Assembly: GCA_040756745.1 (NCBI GenBank)
Contig: JBFLYO010000010.1
Location: 51,870 to 115,869 of the forward strand
DNA: 64,000 nt
Direction: 5' to 3'
DNA from: JBFLYO01 sp040756745
GTDB lineage: Bacteria; Bacteroidota; Ignavibacteria; UBA10030; UBA6906
Every line of letters starts with the position of its first letter. The first letter of the stretch is position 1. The translations under genes were made by a program, and so were the position numbers. The notes beneath the pieces are model-generated. The model made no database searches, was not told where the DNA came from, and saw only the letters and a program-made list of their open reading frames with translations. Shown piece by piece: positions 27,425-35,954 of the stretch.

Positions 27425-28753
27425 TTACATCCCTCCTCTCCTCCCGGGACCGCCGAAGCGTTGCGGCTGGAACGGATTGGTTTGCTGAGGCCCCGATGCC
27501 GCCTGACCTCCGATCATGGCGATGATGACCTGGTCCCCTTCTTTCAAGTCGGTGGCGAGAACCTCGACGTATCGCGTATTCTGAAGCCCTCTAACAATCG
27601 GCACGGCTTTCGGCACGCCGTTGTCAAGGACCCAGACCTGGCCCCGGTTCATCCAGTTCTGCATCAATTCCTTCCGGCGTGCCGGGTTCAACTGGCCGTC
27701 AGTGCCCCCCGCACCCTCGCGTCGTCCGGGCCTCATTCCTCCCCCGCGCTGGCGACCTCTCTGCACTGACGAATCCGGACGAGCGGAGGCATCAGGCGCT
27801 CCCTCGCGCGCCGGACCGGCAAACGTTTCACGCGGCGCATTCGGGGGAGTGAATCGCGTCGCCTGAATGGGCACGCGAAGAACGCCTTCATGCGAGTCCA
27901 CCTCGATCGTCACCGTCGCCGTCATGCCGGGCATGAGGGTCATGTCGGGGTTGTTGACGTCGATGATGACACTGTAGGTAACCACGTTCTGCGTCACGAC
28001 GGGAGCGAGACGTACCTGCGAAACCCGGCCATGGAATTCCCGGTCGGGGTAGGAGTCGACGCGGAATGTGACGCCCTGTCCGATTTTCACGTTCCCGATA
28101 TCGGCTTCATCCACGCTCGCCTGCACCTGCATCCGCCGAAGGTCGTTGGCAATCGTGAAGAGCGTCGGCGCCGAGAGACTGGCCGCGACCGTCTGGCCGA
28201 CGTCGACGTTGCGCGAGATGACCACGCCGCTAATCGGCGCGCGGATGGTCGCATACTTGAGGTTCACGACGGCCCGGTCAAGGGCAGCTTGGGACTGCAA
28301 CAGCGTCGCTTTCGCCGACTCCAGCGCCGTCGTCGCAGCATCCATGTCGGCCTGCGACACGAGGCTTTTCGAATACAGCTCCGCCGTCCGCTTCATCGTG
28401 CGGTCGGCTTCGCTCACCTGTGCGCGGGCGCGGTCCACGTTTGCCCGCTGCTCGTTCACCGAGGCCTGCAGGAATGTCGGGTCGAGCTGCGCCAGCAGCT
28501 GTCCCTCTTTCACCACGGAATTGTAGTCTGCATAGAGCTTCGCGATCGTGCCGGAGACCTGCGAACCCACCTGCACGGTCGTCACCGCGCTCAGCGTCCC
28601 AGTTGCGCTGATCGTGACCGCGACGTCGCCGCGGTCGACTTTTTCAAGACGGTATTCAACCTTTTCCGCGCCGCCGGTCAGCCGCCACGCGATGAATGCT
28701 GCCACAATGAGCAGAACGCTGCCGCCAATGAACCACAAACGCCTGTTCTTCAT
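27425..28753 (-). CDS. MacA/HlyD-type periplasmic adaptor of a tripartite efflux pump
   Basis: A 442-residue membrane-fusion protein. One N-terminal helix (WFIGGSVLLIVAAFIAW) is followed by a lipoyl half-motif (ISATGTLSAVTTVQVGSQVSG), an alpha-hairpin coiled coil (about 95-155), the second lipoyl half and a beta-barrel ending in an unusual low-complexity tail rich in Gly, Arg and Pro (about 300-360 and the last 20 residues). ATG 28753 was chosen; a TTG four codons upstream (28765) is adjacent to the AAGGAAGG site and cannot be excluded. It pairs with the permease; an outer-membrane TolC partner is not in the window. Confidence 0.88.
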   Translation of the reverse strand: MKNRRLWFIGGSVLLIVAAFIAWRLTGGAEKVEYRLEKVDRGDVAVTISATGTLSAVTTVQVGSQVSGTIAKLYADYNSVVKEGQLLAQLDPTFLQASVNEQRANVDRARAQVSEADRTMKRTAELYSKSLVSQADMDAATTALESAKATLLQSQAALDRAVVNLKYATIRAPISGVVISRNVDVGQTVAASLSAPTLFTIANDLRRMQVQASVDEADIGNVKIGQGVTFRVDSYPDREFHGRVSQVRLAPVVTQNVVTYSVIIDVNNPDMTLMPGMTATVTIEVDSHEGVLRVPIQATRFTPPNAPRETFAGPAREGAPDASARPDSSVQRGRQRGGGMRPGRREGAGGTDGQLNPARRKELMQNWMNRGQVWVLDNGVPKAVPIVRGLQNTRYVEVLATDLKEGDQVIIAMIGGQAASGPQQTNPFQPQRFGGPGRRGGM

Positions 28754-28877
28754 AGAGTACGTCAACCTTCCTTAATAGAGAGCATGGAGATACGGAAGCG
28801 TATGCGGAGTGCACCGACGATTGGACACCGGAAGAAATCCGCAGGTTTAATTAACAGGCAGGAACAGTTTCCGCCGC

Positions 28878-29273
28878 CTACAGATCGTCGATGCTTCGTC
28901 TCCCCGAGAAACCGTCCGCGAGGCGGTGCCAGTACCGGATATCGTCCTCGCCAACCTTCCAGCAGAGGTAGACCTCTTCCCCGTCGGCGCGCAGGTGGGG
29001 GAAATCGACGAGCCCTTCATCGATACCCTTCACGAGTATCCCGCGCGCATCGAGGGATTTGACAAGGTCCACGAGCAGTTCCATTTCGGGAGGGAAGCTC
29101 CCGTCGCCATTCGGCCCTCGTCCGCCGAAGTACGCATGACGCTGCACGTCCCATCCCTTTCCTGCCAGCGAGGCCTTGAGCTCGATGAGGCGGCTGACGA
29201 TCGCATGCACGGCGGTCAGCTCCTTCCGCGCCTCCTCAATCGTGAAGTGCCGGCTGTGAAGGTACTGGGGCAT
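28878..29273 (-). CDS. DUF2203 family protein
   Basis: A 131-residue cytoplasmic protein of unknown function. The start at ATG 29273 (MPQYLHSRHFTIEEA) is preferred to the codon at 29312 because homologous proteins start with this aromatic-rich FT-x-EEA segment. The C-terminal half has GLVDFPHLRADGEEVYLCW and then DDIRYWHRLADGFSGR, the signature of DUF2203. The conserved block suggests a small helical bundle with ligand or metal contacts, but nothing is established. It lies 65 bases after the Fe-S/FAD oxidoreductase gene and may be the last gene of the cytochrome operon. The 124-base gap downstream holds no obvious feature. Confidence 0.75.
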   Translation of the reverse strand: MPQYLHSRHFTIEEARKELTAVHAIVSRLIELKASLAGKGWDVQRHAYFGGRGPNGDGSFPPEMELLVDLVKSLDARGILVKGIDEGLVDFPHLRADGEEVYLCWKVGEDDIRYWHRLADGFSGRRSIDDL

Positions 29274-29338
29274 CGCGGATTGTAATGTACGAATAGGGAG
29301 GGAAAAATTCACCCCGACGATGGTCGGGGACGGGGAGC

Positions 29339-30649
29339 TCAGTTGATGACCCGTTCCTGGAAACGGATTCCGACCGACTTGAGGAATTCGAAAGGCATCT
29401 CACCGCCGGCGAAGATGAAGACATAGTCGTTCGGGAGCGTCTTCACCCCATCAGGCAATGCGATCTGGACTTCCTTGTGCAGGATCAGCTTGACCTCGGA
29501 GTTAAACAGGAGAGTAATCGCCTTCTTCTTCACGTACTCGTCGAGACGCTCCACGTTTCTCGTCTTGAGGCGCGAGAATTCGCTTTTCCGATACGAGAGG
29601 GTCACCCGGTTTGTCCCCTGGAGCGCCAGCCCCATGGCGGCCTCCACGGCCGAGTCTCCGCCCCCCACCACGAGCACATCGCAGTCCTGGTAGCTTTCAG
29701 CATCGATGAGCCGATAGGTGACCTTCGACAGATCCTCTCCCGGTACACCGAGCTTGCGGGGCGTACCGCGGCGACCGAGGCAGAGCACGACATGCGCCGC
29801 GCGATATTGCTGTTTCGGCGTCGTAAGCTGAAAGAGCTCCCCCTCATTCTTGATCGACGTAACTTTTTCTCCGCCGTTGACGGTCAGCCTGGCCTTTGCC
29901 ATGATTTGCTGCCAGATCTCGAGGAGGTTTTCCTTCGAGGTCTCGGTCAGCTTCAGTTTTCCCCAGATCGGGAGATCGACGGGCGAGGTCATGACGATTT
30001 TCCTTCGGGGGTACTGGAGGATCGTGCCTCCTCCCGCATCGCCCTGCTCGAGCAGAACAAACCGAAGGTTCTTCGCTTTGGCGGCAAGTCCAGCCGCCAG
30101 CCCGGCGGGGCCGGCGCCGACAATGGCGACATCGTAGGCGTCGTTGCTCTTCACGCGTGGCCGGCCGGCGATGACCTCGATCGTCTTCTTTCCCTGGTTG
30201 ATCGCATTGCGGATCAGGCCCAGCCCTCCGAGCTCGCCGGCGATGAACATGTTCGGGACGCTGGTTTCAAGCTGCTCGTTCAGCACCGGGAGATCCGCAC
30301 TGCGCCCCGGACCTGCCATCATCATCGTGATTGCGCCGACAGGGCATGCCTCAGCGCAGAGTCCATGGCCGACGCACTTTGAACCGTGGACCAGGACCGC
30401 TTTCCCGTCAATAACGGCCAGAACATCGTCTTCCGGACACGCATCGACGCACCCGCCGCAACCGATGCAGCTCAGGACGTTGATGTGCGGGTGCATGGAG
30501 ACCGCGGCGTGGAGCCCCGCGATCTTCGCCTTCTCAAACCGCTCGCGCGCCGCATGCTCGCGGCGGCGGTGGCCGCGCACATAAGGGACGACGACCGCAG
30601 GAATGATGATCGCAGCCACCATGATCGTTATGAGCGTGTCCTCAGCCAT
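29339..30649 (-). CDS. Membrane-anchored 2x[4Fe-4S] ferredoxin / FAD-NAD(P)H oxidoreductase
   Basis: A 436-residue fusion. Residues about 6-24 form a transmembrane anchor. A dicluster ferredoxin domain follows: CIGCGGCVDACP at 61-72 and CVGHGLCAEACP at 92-103, the second with His95 where Cys is usual. The rest is a thioredoxin-reductase-like flavoprotein: FAD-binding VGAGPAGLAAGLA (near residue 165) and NAD(P)-binding VVGGGDSAVEAA (near 330); no CxxC disulphide pair is seen, so it is not thioredoxin reductase. It probably passes electrons between NAD(P)H and membrane or Fe-S partners. It sits 12 bases after the beta-barrel gene in the cytochrome locus, which suggests it joins that electron chain. 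Confidence 0.82.
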   Translation of the reverse strand: MAEDTLITIMVAAIIIPAVVVPYVRGHRRREHAARERFEKAKIAGLHAAVSMHPHINVLSCIGCGGCVDACPEDDVLAVIDGKAVLVHGSKCVGHGLCAEACPVGAITMMMAGPGRSADLPVLNEQLETSVPNMFIAGELGGLGLIRNAINQGKKTIEVIAGRPRVKSNDAYDVAIVGAGPAGLAAGLAAKAKNLRFVLLEQGDAGGGTILQYPRRKIVMTSPVDLPIWGKLKLTETSKENLLEIWQQIMAKARLTVNGGEKVTSIKNEGELFQLTTPKQQYRAAHVVLCLGRRGTPRKLGVPGEDLSKVTYRLIDAESYQDCDVLVVGGGDSAVEAAMGLALQGTNRVTLSYRKSEFSRLKTRNVERLDEYVKKKAITLLFNSEVKLILHKEVQIALPDGVKTLPNDYVFIFAGGEMPFEFLKSVGIRFQERVIN

Positions 30650-30661
30650 GGTGCGGTCCCG

Positions 30662-32275
30662 CTAGAAATGCACTCCGATCTCGAAATAGAGCCGCTGGGT
30701 GTTGCGCGAATTGTCCCACACCTGGTCGAAACTGAGGACCGTGTAGAGCGAACGCGAAAGGCGGAAGTTGATGTTGCCGCTCCCGGTGATCGTCGATAGC
30801 TCACCCGGCTGTCCGTGAATGTGGTACTTGTACCGGTCGAGGCGGAACCCGACGGAGAGCGACTGCGCGACCCAGCGGTCGATGTCGACCGTATAGTCCT
30901 CGCCTTCCGTGTAGAGACCGACGATATTGGAGTACTGGATGCCGAGGTTGACGTCGGTGTCCAGGATATCGCCGATCCGGAACGAGCCCGTCAACGTCCG
31001 TGCGCTGGACGTCGTCCCCGATGCAAGCCGGTAGTTCGCCTGGCCGCCGAGGGTGACATTGAGGGGAAGCCGGAAGGACAGCGACGCACGGAAGCCCTCC
31101 TTGAGCGTCTTGTCCAGGAGGGTATCCGAGATCGCTTTCATGCTCTCGAACAGGTAGATCGTCCTGGCCGCATCGTACCCGCCGTTGATGCTGACCCACT
31201 GGAACGGCGAGTAGGTCATCGTGACAAACGAGTTCGTCAGCCGCATCTGCTTGGAGCGTACACCGTTCTCGATCTTCTGGAAATCAAGCTCAGTGCTTGA
31301 GTAGAAATAGAGGTCCGTCCCGAACCGGAGAGAGCTCTGGACGTAGCCGAAGACACGGTCGATCTTCCCTTTGTAGCGCTGCTGGCCGTACGCGACCGTC
31401 ACATCCGACGTAGCGAATACGTCGCCTCCCCACGCGTAGTTGGCGAACGCGGCGAACTTGAGCAGGTCGGGGTCGATCTGCGTCGTGCTGTAGTCGGTCT
31501 GCGCGCCGGCAAGCGTTCCCACGGTCAGCCGACCTCTGCGAAAGTAGAACTGCCCGCCGTCGAACGCCCCCAGCCCCCCGACGTAGCGTGAGGTGATACG
31601 GCCGATGGCATATCCGTACCACGCCCGTCTGCTGTCGTAGCCCAGCGACAGCTCGTACATTCGCAGCTTCGTCCGCGGCCCATCGCCGAAGCGGTCAAAA
31701 TTCGCCGTCAGATCAGAATATGTCCGCCCGTAAAACGTAAACGTCGTCCCCGTGCCAAACAGACGCGCAACCTCAAGGCGGAGGATGGCCGCCGGCTGAG
31801 AAAAGTCGAGCGGTTTCCCGAACTCCCCGGCCGCGCCGTACTGAAGGGCGAACCGACCCGTGATCGTGTTGTTTTCCGGCCGCGACGGGAACCGAAGCGC
31901 CGCAGATTGCGAGGCCGTCAGCTTTGTCGGTGCACCGACCACCGGCTCCTCAATGATGATGTCCTTGACTACCACTGCCGTGTCCCCGGCGGTCACAGCC
32001 GACGATTGCGTGACCACGCTTGCGGAGGCCGACGAGCTGGACACCGCGGCCACCACCCCCACCGCCCGCTGCTGGAGTTTCCGCGAAACCATCACGGTGT
32101 CGCCGACCTCAAGCCCCTTTGCCCTTCCAGCATCGAAATAAAACGTGACGGAGGAGACGTACGTCACCACTCCGACGATGCGGCGACGTTCTTTCCGCTG
32201 CCCGCTCGCAGTGGAGAAGATGACCTGCACGAACAGGAGGAGTACACAGAGACTAATGATGCGGAACGAACTCAT
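30662..32275 (-). CDS. Outer-membrane beta-barrel protein of the multihaem cytochrome locus
   Basis: A 537-residue exported protein: signal peptide 1-25 (LCVLLLFVQVIFSTASGQ), then a small periplasmic domain (about 30-105, VGVVTYVSSVTFYFDAGRAKGLEVGD), a short linker, and about 20 amphipathic beta strands rich in Tyr/Phe from near residue 140 to the final ...FEIGVHF, ending in Phe as barrel proteins do. No haem motif. It lies directly after the 25-haem cytochrome gene with no spacing. By analogy with MtrB/PioB-type systems it could form the outer-membrane sheath for a cytochrome, but I do not see sequence similarity to those families; a different role is possible. Confidence 0.75.
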   Translation of the reverse strand: MSSFRIISLCVLLLFVQVIFSTASGQRKERRRIVGVVTYVSSVTFYFDAGRAKGLEVGDTVMVSRKLQQRAVGVVAAVSSSSASASVVTQSSAVTAGDTAVVVKDIIIEEPVVGAPTKLTASQSAALRFPSRPENNTITGRFALQYGAAGEFGKPLDFSQPAAILRLEVARLFGTGTTFTFYGRTYSDLTANFDRFGDGPRTKLRMYELSLGYDSRRAWYGYAIGRITSRYVGGLGAFDGGQFYFRRGRLTVGTLAGAQTDYSTTQIDPDLLKFAAFANYAWGGDVFATSDVTVAYGQQRYKGKIDRVFGYVQSSLRFGTDLYFYSSTELDFQKIENGVRSKQMRLTNSFVTMTYSPFQWVSINGGYDAARTIYLFESMKAISDTLLDKTLKEGFRASLSFRLPLNVTLGGQANYRLASGTTSSARTLTGSFRIGDILDTDVNLGIQYSNIVGLYTEGEDYTVDIDRWVAQSLSVGFRLDRYKYHIHGQPGELSTITGSGNINFRLSRSLYTVLSFDQVWDNSRNTQRLYFEIGVHF

Positions 32276-34207
32276 TCAGTGCCTCCCTGTCGGATGACAA
32301 CGGTAACATGCGGCACTGGTATATGAATACCCGCTCTTCCCCACGTGCTTCGCATCCACCTTCGCCTTGTCCGAATGCGCATGGCAATCGATGCACGAGA
32401 ACAGCGAATAGTCGGTCGGCACAGTGTGGCAATCGGTGCACAACGTCCACTTCCCCGGCGGGTGCGAGGACCCCGCAGCAATGGGGAAGAAGTTTGTGTG
32501 GTTGAATGTCGACGGAACCCATGCCGTGGTGTTGTGACACGTCTGGCAGTCGGTATTGAACTGCGCCGCGGTGTGTTTCGGATTTGTCGTCGCGTTGTAG
32601 TCATTCAAATGGCACGTCGAACTGCCGCATGTCATGGGCGTTCCCGCGTACACGTTATTGATGTGGCATTGCGCACACTGCGCGGTCATGTGTGCCCCGG
32701 TCAGCGGGAATTGTGTCTTGCTGTGATCAAATGACGCCGGCTGCCAGGCGGACGTCGAGTGACATGTCTGGCACGTTGTCGAGAAACCCGTGTGACTCGG
32801 GTTCGTGGCACCCGCGAAGTCTGTTTGATGACACCCGAAGCACAGCGTCGTGGTCCCAGTGTATTGGTTGTTCTTGTGGCACTGGTTGCAGGCCACCGCC
32901 ATGTGCGCGCCTGTCAGTCTAAAGTTCGTCCTGCTGTGGTCGAAGGTGGAGGGACGCCAGGCGGAGGTCGAGTGGCACGTCACGCAGTCAGTGGGGAACC
33001 CCGCGTGCGAGGGGTTTGTGGCACTCGTAAACTGCTGCTGATGGCAGGTATAGCAGAGCGTCGACGTCCCCTTGTACACGTTGTTCTTATGGCAATCCGT
33101 GCATGTCACCGCCATATGGGCGCCGGTCAGCGCGAACATGGTCTTGCTGTGATCGAACGACGCCGGGCGCCAGCCGACCATGGTATGACACGTCTGGCAG
33201 TCGGTCGAAAACCCGCTGTGGCTCGGCGACTTTGCCTTGGTGAAGTCCGCCTGATGGCAGCCGAAGCATTGAGTCGACGTTCCTTTGTACACGTTGTTCA
33301 CGTGGCACTGCTGGCAGTTGGCGGCCTGGTGCGCACCCGTCAGGGCGAACCCGGTCTTGTTGTGGTCAAACGACGCCGGATGCCACGCGGTCATGGTGTG
33401 ACAGGTGGCGCACTCGGTTGAGAAGCCGCTGTGGCTCGGAGCCTTGGCCGCCGTGAACTGCGGCATGTGGCAGCTGGAGCATTGGGCTGCCGTGCCGGCG
33501 AAACTGTTCCCCACGTGACACTGCGAACAAGCGGCCGCAGCGTGCGCCCCTGTGAGCGGGAAGCCGGTGCGGGCATGATCAAATGAGCCTCCCCAGCGCG
33601 CCGCATTCACGACATGACAGCTTGCGCAGTCTGTGGTGAATCCGGCAAACCTGTGGCTGGGATTCTTGGTGGCTTCATAGTCCGCCTGGTGGCAGCCGAA
33701 GCAGTCGGTCCGCACGCCGACAAACGTATGTTGCACGGTGTTCTTGTGGCACGCCACGCAGGCCGCCTGGGCATGGGCCCCCACGAGGGAAAACCGGGTC
33801 TTCGAGTGCCGCTGGATCATGTCCGGCACCAGCCAGGAGTCGGAGGTATGGCACCGGTCGCATGTCGAGCCCAGTTCGTTCCGATGGACATCCTTGTGGC
33901 AATCTATGCAACGCTTGCCCGTGACGGCAAACTTCAGGCTCGTGTGACAGGCGAGGCACTTGACCGCCTCATGCTGCCCCTTCAGCGCGAACCCCGTCTT
34001 GGCATGTTTGAACTTCGAGGGGTGCGTCATTTCCTTCCATGAGGCGGGGGAATGGCACTCCTCGCATTGGAAGCGGAGTTTGCCGTGCGGGGACGTTTGT
34101 CCCGGCGCCGGGGCAGGTGTAGCCAGGAGGGCGATCCACGTTGCGCAACAGAGGAAGACCCACCCACTGCCTGCGAAGCGTCGGTGATGGGCTATTGCCG
34201 AACGCAT
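32276..34207 (-). CDS. 25-haem c-type cytochrome with eight 3-haem repeats
   Basis: A 643-residue exported cytochrome. The ATG at 34207 has GGAGG six bases upstream; an in-frame TTG (34219) is a worse choice. A signal peptide ends near APAPGQ. I count 24 CxxCH motifs and one CGSSTCH (CX4CH), 25 in all: one near the N terminus, then eight units of about 70 residues with three haems each. Each unit also carries three free His (F-D-H, G-A-H and P-S-H positions), enough for bis-His ligation of all its haems. Probably periplasmic or surface-exposed, acting as an electron wire. The repeats point to growth by unit duplication. It lies between the 20-haem gene and the beta-barrel gene. Confidence 0.92.
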   Translation of the reverse strand: MRSAIAHHRRFAGSGWVFLCCATWIALLATPAPAPGQTSPHGKLRFQCEECHSPASWKEMTHPSKFKHAKTGFALKGQHEAVKCLACHTSLKFAVTGKRCIDCHKDVHRNELGSTCDRCHTSDSWLVPDMIQRHSKTRFSLVGAHAQAACVACHKNTVQHTFVGVRTDCFGCHQADYEATKNPSHRFAGFTTDCASCHVVNAARWGGSFDHARTGFPLTGAHAAAACSQCHVGNSFAGTAAQCSSCHMPQFTAAKAPSHSGFSTECATCHTMTAWHPASFDHNKTGFALTGAHQAANCQQCHVNNVYKGTSTQCFGCHQADFTKAKSPSHSGFSTDCQTCHTMVGWRPASFDHSKTMFALTGAHMAVTCTDCHKNNVYKGTSTLCYTCHQQQFTSATNPSHAGFPTDCVTCHSTSAWRPSTFDHSRTNFRLTGAHMAVACNQCHKNNQYTGTTTLCFGCHQTDFAGATNPSHTGFSTTCQTCHSTSAWQPASFDHSKTQFPLTGAHMTAQCAQCHINNVYAGTPMTCGSSTCHLNDYNATTNPKHTAAQFNTDCQTCHNTTAWVPSTFNHTNFFPIAAGSSHPPGKWTLCTDCHTVPTDYSLFSCIDCHAHSDKAKVDAKHVGKSGYSYTSAACYRCHPTGRH

Positions 34208-34244
34208 GGTATCCTCCAAGAGATTGCGGACAATGTGTTCTCAG

Positions 34245-35954
34245 TTACTGCAGCCGCACACGAAACGCCGGCGTATCCTTCTCCGGATGGCACGCAACAC
34301 ACCGCGTCGGGGCACCGGTGTACCGGCGAATCTTATCCTTCCCTGCGACGAACAGCTCTTTATGACATTCGTTGCACGTCACGCCTCTATGCTTACCCGT
34401 GATCGGGAATTGGGTCCTGTCATGCGAAAACGCCAGCTCGTTCCACGCCCTCGGCTCGTGGCAGGCAGCGCACCCCGGATACCGCGCCGCGTGGAACTGG
34501 CCCCCGTGGGGATCCTTGTGACATGACTCGCACTTCTGTTCCCTCCCCCACACGAACTGGCGCGTGCTTTTCGCCTTGACGACGTTTGTCGGGTGGCATT
34601 TCGCACACGGGACCGCCTCGTGGCTCCCTGTCAAGACGAAGCGCGCTTGTGTGTGCTCACGCACTGTGTAGAAGGGAGGAGTAAATCCGTCCTCCCGATG
34701 ACAGGATTCGCACCCCCCTTTGTCCTGACGGCGCGCGAACTGCCCTCCATGCGCATCGTCGTGACATTGGGCGCACTCCCGGAATTTCTTCACTCGGAAG
34801 TCCGGAGGCACGCGCGCGCCTCGTGCGCCCGTCGTCGATTCGCCATGGCACTTCTTGCACCCCGTGGTTTCGTGCTTTCCCTTCAGCATAAACCGCGCGG
34901 TCGCATGTTCGAATTTTGCCGGCGCGAACCCCTTCTCCGTATGGCACGATTCGCACGCCCCCTTGTCGCTGCGCCGGGCAAACTCCCCACGGTGCGCATC
35001 CTCGTGGCAGTCGGTACATTTCTGAAATTTCGCAATGGCAAATGTCTGCACGAGCTTTCCACCCGCCGCTGGCCGAAGCGGCCTGTGGCAGGCATCGCAC
35101 CGGACTGCCGCATGCTGACCCTTGAGCGGAAATCGCGTGGTCGCATGATCGAAATTCTTCGCCGCCCCCTCGTGCCAGCCGTTGGTTGTATGACAGCTCT
35201 CGCAGGGCTTCTTGAACCTCCCGTTGTGGGGATCGGCGTGACAGTTTGCACAGGTCTCGAATTCCAGCCCTGTGTATCTCACCGTTTTGCCGTCGACGGG
35301 CATCACAAGATGACATTTTGCGCATTGCACCTCCCGGTGCTTCCCCGTCAGGCGGTACCTCGCCCTGTCGTGCACGAACTTCGGTGCGGGCTTCCACCCA
35401 TCGTATCCGTGGCACTCCTGGCACTGGTTCCCGAGCTGCGTCAGGTGTGCGTCCGCATGACAGCGAACGCAGTCCCGCGGAAGGCCGAGGAACGTCCCGG
35501 AGGACATCAGCAGGCTGTTCTGGAGAACGTCCTGCGCCGTGATCTTTGCGGGCGTATGACACTTCGCGCATTTCTGTTCGCGGTGTTTCCCCTCGAGGGC
35601 GAACCCTGTCGAGCCGTGATCGAACGACTGCTGGTCGAATCGGACGATCGAGAAGCTCCGCCCGTGGTGTTCCTTATGACATTCGATGCATTCTCTGCTC
35701 TTCAGTCCCGCGTGATACCCCTTCCCCGCCTCGATCCGTGACTTCAGTTCCGTGTGGCACGCTACGCAGTTTGTGTTACTGACCGCCTTCCCGAGCGCAT
35801 GGCACTTCGTGCAGTTCCCCATCCCCTCCAGCGCCGCGTGCGGCGAGGAGAGTTCCCCGGGAGATATCTGCGCAACCGCCCTCCCGAGGCCGCCGCCCCA
35901 CCACGCGACGGCAACAACGGAGACGATCCAGCGTCCAGCCCTCGCCGTTACCAT
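34245..35954 (-). CDS. 20-haem c-type cytochrome
   Basis: A 569-residue exported cytochrome with 20 CxxCH motifs. The signal peptide ends near GRAVAQ. Three N-terminal haems (CTKCH, CVACH, CIECH) precede five three-haem units with the pattern F-x-H..., G-K-H, CxxCH, CxxCHxDxH, CxxCH, and a two-haem end. The same unit plan is used by the 25-haem neighbour, so the two are paralogues or share a domain. Its ATG lies inside the cytochrome b gene end (7-base overlap), implying coupled translation and a likely direct electron path from the membrane protein. Location probably periplasmic. Confidence 0.92.
   Translation of the reverse strand: MVTARAGRWIVSVVAVAWWGGGLGRAVAQISPGELSSPHAALEGMGNCTKCHALGKAVSNTNCVACHTELKSRIEAGKGYHAGLKSRECIECHKEHHGRSFSIVRFDQQSFDHGSTGFALEGKHREQKCAKCHTPAKITAQDVLQNSLLMSSGTFLGLPRDCVRCHADAHLTQLGNQCQECHGYDGWKPAPKFVHDRARYRLTGKHREVQCAKCHLVMPVDGKTVRYTGLEFETCANCHADPHNGRFKKPCESCHTTNGWHEGAAKNFDHATTRFPLKGQHAAVRCDACHRPLRPAAGGKLVQTFAIAKFQKCTDCHEDAHRGEFARRSDKGACESCHTEKGFAPAKFEHATARFMLKGKHETTGCKKCHGESTTGARGARVPPDFRVKKFRECAQCHDDAHGGQFARRQDKGGCESCHREDGFTPPFYTVREHTQARFVLTGSHEAVPCAKCHPTNVVKAKSTRQFVWGREQKCESCHKDPHGGQFHAARYPGCAACHEPRAWNELAFSHDRTQFPITGKHRGVTCNECHKELFVAGKDKIRRYTGAPTRCVACHPEKDTPAFRVRLQ

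Noticed and set aside
32276..35954. Reading the 20- and 25-haem genes as one split gene
   Set aside because: Each has its own signal peptide and ribosome site or coupled start, and the repeat units end cleanly in each.
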